Shown one piece after another: positions 1 through 3,418 of a stretch of 6,399 nucleotides of DNA. Position numbers and translations under genes: made by a program. Under the pieces are notes generated by a model. That model saw only the letters and a list, made by a program, of their open reading frames with translations. It was not told where the DNA came from and searched no databases. The DNA is from AC-9 sp051984395 (lineage in GTDB: Bacteria; Actinomycetota; Acidimicrobiia; Acidimicrobiales; AC-9). Position 1 is the first letter of the stretch, and every line of letters begins with the position of its first letter. The stretch is from positions 1-6,399 of the forward strand of contig JBPYEZ010000173.1 of NCBI GenBank assembly GCA_051984395.1, read 5' to 3'.

Positions 1-533
1 GCCAGTGGTACGTCGTCCACACCTACGCCGGCTACGAGAACAAGGTGAAGTCCAACCTCGAGAGCCGGATCTCGTCGATGAACATGGAGGACCGGATCTA
101 CGAGGTCGTGATCCCCATGGAGGACGTCGTCGAGTTCAAGGGCGGCCGCAAGGTCGTGGTGCAGAAGAAGGTCTTCCCCGGCTATCTCCTCACCCGCTGC
201 GACCTCGACGACGAATCCTGGTCGGTCGTGCGCAACACGCCCGGAGTGACCGGGTTCGTGGGCCCAGGCACCAAGCCGACGCCGCTGTCACGGCGCGAGG
301 TGGAGAGCATCCTGCAGGTCAAGCCGGAAGGCGCCGAGGGTGTCAAGAAGACCCGACCCCGCCTCGAGCACGAGGTCGGGGAGACCGTCCGCGTCAGGGA
401 GGGTCCGTTCGCCGACTTCTCGGGACAGATCGCCGAGATCAACGAAGACCAGCTCAAGCTCAAGGTGCTCGTCAACATCTTCGGACGTGAGACCCCGGTC
501 GAGCTCGAGTTCAGCCAGGTCGCCAAGCTCTAG
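1..533 (+). CDS. nusG: Transcription termination/antitermination factor NusG (3' part; start lies outside the window)
   Basis: NusG binds RNA polymerase through its NGN domain and contacts Rho or ribosomal protein S10 through its KOW domain, linking transcription to termination or translation. The reading frame begins at base 3 and gives 176 visible residues. The opening QWYVVHTYAGYENKV is the classic first strand and helix of the NGN domain, and KVFPGYLL followed by VRNTPGVTGFVG are its later hallmarks. A KOW motif begins at about visible residue 126 (GETVRVREGPFADFSG) and the protein ends VELEFSQVAKL, the usual NusG C-terminus. The GTG at base 45 is internal and is not the start, because conserved NGN sequence runs upstream of it. 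Actinobacterial NusG often has a long N-terminal extension, which cannot be judged here. The stop is TAG at 531-533, followed 26 bases later by rplK, the standard nusG-rplK order. Identification is secure. Confidence 0.97.
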   Translation, partial: QWYVVHTYAGYENKVKSNLESRISSMNMEDRIYEVVIPMEDVVEFKGGRKVVVQKKVFPGYLLTRCDLDDESWSVVRNTPGVTGFVGPGTKPTPLSRREVESILQVKPEGAEGVKKTRPRLEHEVGETVRVREGPFADFSGQIAEINEDQLKLKVLVNIFGRETPVELEFSQVAKL

Positions 534-540
534 TTCGGCG

Positions 541-553
541 GGGAGGAAAGGGA
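541..553 (+). promoter_or_regulatory. Ribosome-binding site of rplK
   Basis: The nusG-rplK gap holds two purine-rich matches to the anti-Shine-Dalgarno: GGGAGG at 541-546, which is 13 bases from the start and rather far, and AAGGGA at 548-553, with a 6-base spacer. Together they support the GTG at 560 as the rplK start. The gap is only 26 bases, so rplK is probably co-transcribed with nusG. Confidence 0.7.
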
Positions 554-559
554 CCCTCA

Positions 560-988
560 GTGGCCAGAAGGCGTGTCGTCGCCATCGTGAAGATCCAGCT
601 GCCGGCCGGGCAGGCCACGCCCGCGCCCCCGGTGGGGACCGCCCTCGGTCCGCACGGCGTGCAGACCATGGAGTTCTGCAAGCAGTACAACGCGGCCACC
701 GAGGCCCAGCGGGGCACCATCGTTCCGGTCGAGATCACGATCTTCGAGGACCGGTCCTTCACGTTCATCCTCAAGACGCCGCCGACACCGGTGCTGCTAC
801 GACAGGCCGCCGGCGCCGAGAAGGGAGCGACGACGGCAGGCAAGGAGCTCGTCGGGACCATCACCGACTCCCAGCTGGCCGAGATCGCCAAGGTGAAGAT
901 GCCCGACCTCAATGCCAACGACCTGGAGTCGGCGAAGCGTCAGATCGCCGGCACGGCCCGGTCGATGGGCATCACCGTGGCCCGATAG
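560..988 (+). CDS. rplK: 50S ribosomal protein L11
   Basis: L11 binds 23S rRNA helices 43/44 at the base of the L10-L12 stalk, where it takes part in elongation-factor GTPase activation and in RelA sensing of stalled ribosomes. The 142-residue length is normal. The N-terminal domain (about 1-70) contains KIQLPAGQATPAPPVG, MEFCKQYNAAT and the linker FTFILKTPP. The rRNA-binding C-terminal domain ends in the family signature IAGTARSMGI. The GTG start is chosen from the ribosome-binding site and because residue 1 matches the usual family start. Odd point: in the proline-rich helix the common PPVGPALGQ reads PPVGTALGP, so the proline equivalent to E. coli Pro26 is Thr27 and Gln30 is Pro31; the usual VNIMEF reads VQTMEF. 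Pro23 and Pro24, equivalent to E. coli Pro22 and Pro23, are kept. The gene sits 10 bases before rplA as a translationally tight pair. Confidence 0.97.
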   Translation: MARRRVVAIVKIQLPAGQATPAPPVGTALGPHGVQTMEFCKQYNAATEAQRGTIVPVEITIFEDRSFTFILKTPPTPVLLRQAAGAEKGATTAGKELVGTITDSQLAEIAKVKMPDLNANDLESAKRQIAGTARSMGITVAR

Positions 989-992
989 GAGG
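987..992 (+). promoter_or_regulatory. Ribosome-binding site of rplA, overlapping the rplK stop
   Basis: A perfect AGGAGG begins inside the rplK TAG stop (986-988) and sits 6 bases before the ATG at 999. This overlap suggests translational coupling of L11 and L1. It also fixes the rplA start at 999 rather than at any in-frame codon further upstream inside rplK. Confidence 0.85.
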
Positions 993-998
993 CTGACG

Positions 999-1724
999 AT
1001 GGCATCGAGAGGCAAGCGCTACACCGACGTGGGCCGGCGGTTCGACGGCCAGCGCCTGCACACACCCGCCGACGCAGTCGACCTGGTGAAGACGCTGGCG
1101 ACGGCGCGCTTCGACGAGACCGTCGAGCTGGCGGTACGCCTCGGGGTCGACCCCCGTCGAGCCGATCAGATCGTCCGCGGCACGGTGAGCCTGCCAGCGG
1201 GCACGGGCAAGGCCGTACGGGTGGCGGTCTTCGCCACCGGCGACGCCGCCGCCGAGGCCCGGGAGGCCGGCGCCGACGTGGTCGGCGGAGCCGAGCTGGC
1301 CGCCCGGGTGCAGAACGAGGGATTTCTCGATTTCGACGTTGCCATCGCGGCGCCCGACATGATGGGCCAGGTGGGTCGGCTGGGCCGGATCCTCGGGCCC
1401 CGAGGGCTCATGCCCAACCCCAAGACGGGCACGGTCACCCCTGAGGTGGGGCGCGCCGTGGTCGAGTTCAAGGGGGGACGGGTGGAGTACCGGACCGACA
1501 AGGTGGGCAACATCCACGTGCCGATCGGCAAGGCCTCCTTCGACCGGTCCCAGCTCCTGTCGAACATGCGGGCCGTCATCGAGGAGCTGCAGCGAGCCAA
1601 GCCGGCAGCAGCCAAGGGGCGCTACATCCGGTCGGTGACCCTCGCCTCCACCATGGGGCCGGGCGTCCGGGTCGACCCCAACCGGCTCCGCATCGACGAC
1701 GAGGAGCTCGCCGTACCCGCGTAG
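999..1724 (+). CDS. rplA: 50S ribosomal protein L1
   Basis: L1 forms the mobile stalk near the E site of the 50S subunit and helps release deacylated tRNA. In several bacteria it also represses its own rplKA mRNA. The 241-residue length is typical. The N-terminal KRYTDVGRRFDGQ, the helix starting ADAVDLVKTLATARFDETVE, and the strand VELAVRLGVDPRRADQIVRG are standard domain I sequence. The L1 signature GRILGPRGLMPNPKTGTVT lies at about 129-147, and domain I resumes after about 158 with FKGGRVEYRTDKVGNIHVPIG. The start is the ATG six bases after a perfect AGGAGG. The gene ends in tandem stops TAGTAG (1722-1727). I looked for an L1-binding mimic of the 23S site in the 26-base nusG-rplK gap and did not see a convincing one. 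Confidence 0.97.
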   Translation: MASRGKRYTDVGRRFDGQRLHTPADAVDLVKTLATARFDETVELAVRLGVDPRRADQIVRGTVSLPAGTGKAVRVAVFATGDAAAEAREAGADVVGGAELAARVQNEGFLDFDVAIAAPDMMGQVGRLGRILGPRGLMPNPKTGTVTPEVGRAVVEFKGGRVEYRTDKVGNIHVPIGKASFDRSQLLSNMRAVIEELQRAKPAAAKGRYIRSVTLASTMGPGVRVDPNRLRIDDEELAVPA

Positions 1725-1750
1725 TAGCCTGTCCGGTACAACCGATCGCC

Positions 1751-1821
1751 GGTCGCCGCAGACATCCGGTGCGCCTGGACAGGGCGCTGAAAGGGCTGAG
1801 GCCCGCCTGACGAGGCGAACC
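1751..1821 (+). promoter_or_regulatory. L10 ribosomal protein leader (L10-L12 binding RNA) before rplJ
   Basis: The 159-base rplA-rplJ gap contains a structure matching the known L10 leader family. A lower helix pairs TCGCC (1753-1757) with GGCGA (1814-1818); GG at 1751-1752 can extend it onto CC at 1820-1821 with A1819 bulged. The asymmetric internal loop carries AGACA (1760-1764) on the 5' side and CGA (1811-1813) on the 3' side, as in the family consensus GAAGACA / CCUGCCGAGG. The upper helix pairs TCCGGTG (1765-1771) with CGCCTGA (1804-1810), with one C.U mismatch and one G.U wobble. The T1765-A1810 pair replaces the usual G-C, a compensatory change. Two inner hairpins can form: GCGCC/GGCGC (1771-1775/1783-1787) and GGGC/GCCC (1793-1796/1801-1804); each competes with the end of the upper helix. 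In other bacteria L10 bound to L12 dimers binds this RNA and lowers rplJL expression; the same role here is inferred. Confidence 0.75.
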
Positions 1822-1874
1822 CTCGAGCACACGGGGGCATTCGTCGCTGTAGGCCGCGATGGAGATGCTCGAGG
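1821..1874 (+). promoter_or_regulatory. Possible Shine-Dalgarno-covering helix of rplJ
   Basis: CCTCGAGCA (1821-1829) is perfectly complementary over nine bases to TGCTCGAGG (1866-1874). The 3' arm covers the first half of the rplJ AGGAGG (1872-1877). The loop can itself fold by pairing TCGTCGC (1841-1847) with GCGATGG (1856-1862), using wobble pairs. The 5' arm starts immediately after the L10-binding domain, so protein binding could stabilise the covering helix by stacking. The pairing is seen in the sequence; its regulatory role is inferred. Each arm contains the self-complementary CTCGAG, so part of the match could be chance. Confidence 0.45.
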
Positions 1875-1890
1875 AGGAGCGCGATGGAGA
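1856..1890 (+). repeat. Direct repeat GCGATGGAGA flanking the rplJ ribosome-binding site
   Basis: The 10-mer GCGATGGAGA occurs at 1856-1865 and again at 1881-1890, a 25-base period. The second copy contains the true rplJ start ATG (1884). The first contains an ATG at 1859 in another frame with no good ribosome-binding site before it. This could be a small tandem duplication of the translation start region. Confidence 0.6.
1872..1877 (+). promoter_or_regulatory. Ribosome-binding site of rplJ
   Basis: AGGAGG lies within the purine run GAGGAGGAG (1871-1879), 6 bases before the ATG at 1884. It decides the rplJ start over the out-of-frame upstream ATG at 1859. Half of it can pair with 1821-1829. 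Confidence 0.85.
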
Positions 1891-2669
1891 ACCCGAGGGC
1901 CGAGAAGGTCGCCCTGGTCGACGAGGTGCGGACGCGCTTGTCCTCGTCGAGCGCGGCCATCCTGACCGAGTACCGCGGGCTGAAGGTCTCCGAGCTGGCC
2001 GTGCTGCGTCGTGCCCTGCGCCAGGCGGGGGGCGAGTACAAGATCTACAAGAACACCCTCGTGCGCTTCGCCGTGCGGGACCTCGGCCTCCAGAACCTCG
2101 AGCCGCTGGTGGAGCGGCCGACCGCCATCGCCTTCGTGGATGGCGACGCCGCGTCGGTGGCCAAGGCGCTCCGGGACTTCGCCCGCACCAACCCTCACCT
2201 CGTCGTCAAGGGCGGCCTCCTGGGCCAGAACGTCCTGACCGCGTCCGACGCCGGCGCGCTGGCCGAGCTGCCGTCCCGGGAAACCATGCTGGCCCAGATC
2301 GCCGGCGCCCTCGCCGCCCCGATGCAGCAGTTCGCCAGCCTTCTCCAGGCCCTCCCCCAGAACCTCGCCTACGGCCTCCGGGCCCTTCTGGAGGAGCGTG
2401 GAGGCGTACCGGAGACGCCGGAGGGCGCTGAGGGGACGCCCCCCTCGGCTGACGCCAGTTCTGACGAAACTGGCGCCACCCCAGGCGACGTCCCCTCGAG
2501 TCCCTCGGCCGATCCGGAGGCGAAACCAGCGGCGGACAGCGCCGCGAGTGGATCCCCGGAGGGCGAGCCCGAGGGGACCGCACACGAGGAGCCCGCAGCC
2601 GCATCCAGCCCCACCAACGAAGCCGGCGAGGAGAACGCCCCGCAGGAGACGACCGAGAGCGCAGAGTGA
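1884..2669 (+). CDS. rplJ: 50S ribosomal protein L10 with a long acidic C-terminal extension
   Basis: L10 anchors the L7/L12 dimers to 23S rRNA beside L11, forming the stalk that recruits translation GTPases. Residues 1-130 are the rRNA-binding domain: AEKVALVDEVRTRL, ILTEYRGLKVSELAVLRRAL and YKIYKNTLVRFAV are typical. Residues 131-174 (from RETMLAQIAG) form the long helix that carries L12 dimers, with repeated hydrophobic segments that would fit two or three dimers. The family normally ends near here, at about 165-180 residues, but this protein is 261 residues. The remaining 87 or so residues (about 175-261) are rich in Ala, Pro, Ser, Thr, Gly and Glu; I count 16 Glu and 5 Asp against one Lys, one His and no Arg, so the tail is probably disordered and strongly negative. 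It has no Cys and no recognisable domain. Codon use also differs: 19 of 87 tail codons end in A or T, against about 9 of 174 in the core. The core assignment is secure; the role of the tail is unknown. Confidence 0.96.
   Translation: MENPRAEKVALVDEVRTRLSSSSAAILTEYRGLKVSELAVLRRALRQAGGEYKIYKNTLVRFAVRDLGLQNLEPLVERPTAIAFVDGDAASVAKALRDFARTNPHLVVKGGLLGQNVLTASDAGALAELPSRETMLAQIAGALAAPMQQFASLLQALPQNLAYGLRALLEERGGVPETPEGAEGTPPSADASSDETGATPGDVPSSPSADPEAKPAADSAASGSPEGEPEGTAHEEPAAASSPTNEAGEENAPQETTESAE
2453..2475 (+). repeat. Perfect 8-bp palindrome (hairpin) inside the rplJ tail
   Basis: CGCCAGTT (2453-2460) and AACTGGCG (2468-2475) are exact inverted repeats separated by the 7-base loop CTGACGA. The stretch encodes DASSDETGA (residues 190-198) in the acidic tail. 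Four of its nine codons end in A or T (AGT, TCT, GAA, ACT), which is unusual even for this gene. It could be a small interspersed palindromic element tolerated in a disordered region, or an mRNA hairpin; which one cannot be decided from one copy. Confidence 0.6.
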
Positions 2670-2684
2670 GCCGGACGAGCGGAC

Positions 2685-2737
2685 CGGCGGCGATTTCGTA
2701 GAACGCCGCCGAGGCGCTCGCCCGGATCACCGGCGAG
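2685..2737 (+). other. Two GC-rich hairpins in the rplJ-rplL spacer
   Basis: CGGCGGCG (2685-2692) pairs perfectly with CGCCGCCG (2704-2711); the loop can add TTC/GAA (2695-2697/2701-2703). A second hairpin pairs CTCGCC (2717-2722) with GGCGAG (2732-2737) across a 9-base loop. No T-run follows, so these are not classic terminators. They may be mRNA-processing or stability elements that help set the high L12:L10 ratio. That function is inference. Confidence 0.5.
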
Positions 2738-2756
2738 GAACGAGAGAACGAGAAGC

Positions 2757-2762
2757 AAGGAG
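2757..2762 (+). promoter_or_regulatory. Ribosome-binding site of rplL
   Basis: AAGGAG lies 9 bases before the ATG at 2772, within an A-rich, apparently unstructured stretch just after the spacer hairpins. An open, strong site is expected for rplL, which must be translated several times more often than rplJ. Confidence 0.8.
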
Positions 2763-2771
2763 CAAACGACG

Positions 2772-3161
2772 ATGGCAACCAAGGAAGAGATCCTCGACGG
2801 GATCGCATCCATGACCGTGCTGGAGCTGAGCGAGCTGCTCAAGGAGTTCGAGGAGCGCTTCGGGGTCACGGCGGCGGCGCCCGTGGCGGTGGCCGCGCCG
2901 AGCGGTCCTGCCGCGGGAGGCGACGGAGCCGCGGCGGCCGAGGAGGAGAAGGACGAGTTCGACGTCATCCTCACCTCGGCGGGCGACAAGAAGATCCAGG
3001 TCATCAAGGAGGTGCGGACCCTCACCAACCTCGGCCTCAAGGAGGCCAAGGACCTGGTGGACGGCGCTCCCAAGCCGGTCCTGGAGAAGGTGGCCAAGGA
3101 GGAGGCCGAGAAGGCCAAGGCCCAGCTCGAGGGGGCGGGGGCAGCGATCGAGGTCAAGTGA
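2772..3161 (+). CDS. rplL: 50S ribosomal protein L7/L12
   Basis: L7/L12 is the multi-copy stalk protein. Its N-terminal domain dimerises and binds L10; its C-terminal domain recruits and activates EF-Tu, EF-G and other translational GTPases. The 129-residue protein shows the standard plan. The N-terminal helices are at about 1-33 (KEEILDGIASMTVLELSELL, then KEFEERFGV). A flexible Ala/Pro/Gly-rich hinge spans about 34-57 (AAAPVAVAAPSGPAAGG). The globular domain runs from about 58 to the end, with KKIQVIKEVR, LGLKEAKDLVDGAPKPV and the final GAGAAIEVK. The usual TGLGLKEAK reads TNLGLKEAK, a mild variant. The start is set by AAGGAG nine bases upstream. It lies 102 bases after rplJ, its obligate partner. 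Confidence 0.97.
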   Translation: MATKEEILDGIASMTVLELSELLKEFEERFGVTAAAPVAVAAPSGPAAGGDGAAAAEEEKDEFDVILTSAGDKKIQVIKEVRTLTNLGLKEAKDLVDGAPKPVLEKVAKEEAEKAKAQLEGAGAAIEVK

Positions 3162-3172
3162 CGGGCGGCCCC

Positions 3173-3192
3173 GGCCACCCCGAGCGGGGGCC
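3173..3192 (+). terminator. GC-rich hairpin after rplL (possible weak terminator or attenuator)
   Basis: Eleven bases after the rplL stop, GGCC (3173-3176) plus CCC (3178-3180) can pair with GGG (3186-3188) plus GGCC (3189-3192), giving a 7-bp stem with A3177 bulged. Alternative pairings exist (3167-3172 with 3187-3192; GCCC/GGGC at 3190-3193/3198-3201). No T-tract follows, so intrinsic termination would be inefficient. Partial read-through into rpoB, as in other bacteria, is a reasonable guess. Confidence 0.35.
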
Positions 3193-3216
3193 CACCCGGG
3201 CGGGCTACCCCACTGC

Positions 3217-3246
3217 TTGACCTGGATGGGGCCTGCGCTCTAGCGT
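3217..3246 (+). promoter_or_regulatory. Candidate promoter upstream of rpoB (P1)
   Basis: TTGACC (3217-3222) resembles a -35 box, matching five of six TTGACA positions. An 18-base spacer separates it from TAGCGT (3241-3246), which fits the relaxed actinobacterial -10 pattern TANNNT. Transcription would start near 3253, giving a leader of about 165 bases before the TTG start. This is recognition by eye only. Confidence 0.4.
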
Positions 3247-3259
3247 CGCGTTGCGGCCC

Positions 3260-3271
3260 CCCCTGCAGGGG
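3260..3271. repeat. 12-bp perfect palindrome CCCCTGCAGGGG between the two candidate promoters
   Basis: CCCCTGCAGGGG is self-complementary over all 12 bases. It lies just downstream of the P1 start region and directly before the P2 -35 box. The position suits a dimeric repressor or activator site. It is too short and GC-rich to exclude chance in this sequence. Confidence 0.35.
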
Positions 3272-3300
3272 TTGTAATCTCCTGCGCTCGCTTATAGGCT
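3272..3300 (+). promoter_or_regulatory. Second candidate promoter upstream of rpoB (P2)
   Basis: TTGTAA (3272-3277) and TAGGCT (3295-3300) are separated by 17 bases; TATAGG at 3293-3298 is an alternative -10 with a 15-base spacer. The stretch TTATAGGCTAGAG is locally AT-richer than the surrounding leader. The 9-mer CCTGCGCTC occurs at 3232-3240, just before the P1 -10, and again at 3281-3289, inside this spacer. Dual promoters before rpoB are known in other actinobacteria; here they are only predicted. Confidence 0.35.
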
Positions 3301-3318
3301 AGAGGGTTGCCGTGCCCG

Positions 3319-3371
3319 CCCATCACGTCCCTTCGGCTCTGAACGCTTGATGGGGCGCGCCGCCGCGCCCC
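3319..3371 (+). promoter_or_regulatory. rpoB leader with two mutually exclusive hairpins
   Basis: GGGGCGCG (3352-3359) pairs perfectly with CGCGCCCC (3364-3371) around the tetraloop CCGC, a very stable 8-bp all-G/C stem. An alternative helix pairs CCCATCA (3319-3325) with TGATGGG (3348-3354). It shares GGG 3352-3354 with the first stem, so both cannot form fully together. No T-run follows, so a classic attenuator is not indicated. The structure may affect leader stability, pausing or access to the rpoB start 48 bases downstream. Function is inferred. Confidence 0.45.
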
Positions 3372-3405
3372 TGTCCGCCGGCCCCAGCGCCGAACTGCGC
3401 CTCAA

Positions 3406-3412
3406 AGAGGAG
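3406..3412 (+). promoter_or_regulatory. Ribosome-binding site of rpoB, fixing a TTG start
   Basis: AGAGGAG sits 6 bases before TTG at 3419. An in-frame TAG at 3413-3415 lies two codons upstream, so translation cannot begin earlier in this frame. A small hairpin CCTC-AAA-GAGG (3400-3403/3407-3410) could partly cover the site. Confidence 0.85.
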
Positions 3413-3418
3413 TAGGTC

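Noticed and set aside
534..559. L1 autoregulatory binding site before rplK
   Set aside because: The gap is only 26 bases and shows no convincing mimic of the 23S L1-binding stem; it could lie inside the end of nusG, but I could not support that.
1714..1742. Possible promoter with a -10-like TACAAC (1737-1742) before the L10 leader
   Set aside because: No acceptable -35 box at the right distance; the L10 leader may simply be read through from rplA.
1859..2431. 190-codon + strand frame starting at the ATG upstream of rplJ
   Set aside because: No good ribosome-binding site precedes it and its translation is Arg/Pro/Gly-rich out-of-frame sequence of rplJ; kept only as a possible decoy start.
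972..2585. 537-codon open frame on the minus strand opposite rplA and rplJ
   Set aside because: It covers two well-identified ribosomal genes and their leader in antisense, is Arg/Gly/Leu/His-rich and matches nothing known; a GC-driven shadow.
2206..3178. Minus-strand open frames opposite the rplJ tail and rplL
   Set aside because: Their composition (Ser/Ala/Arg/Pro runs) mirrors the sense-strand low-complexity tail and L12 hinge; no independent start signals or homology.
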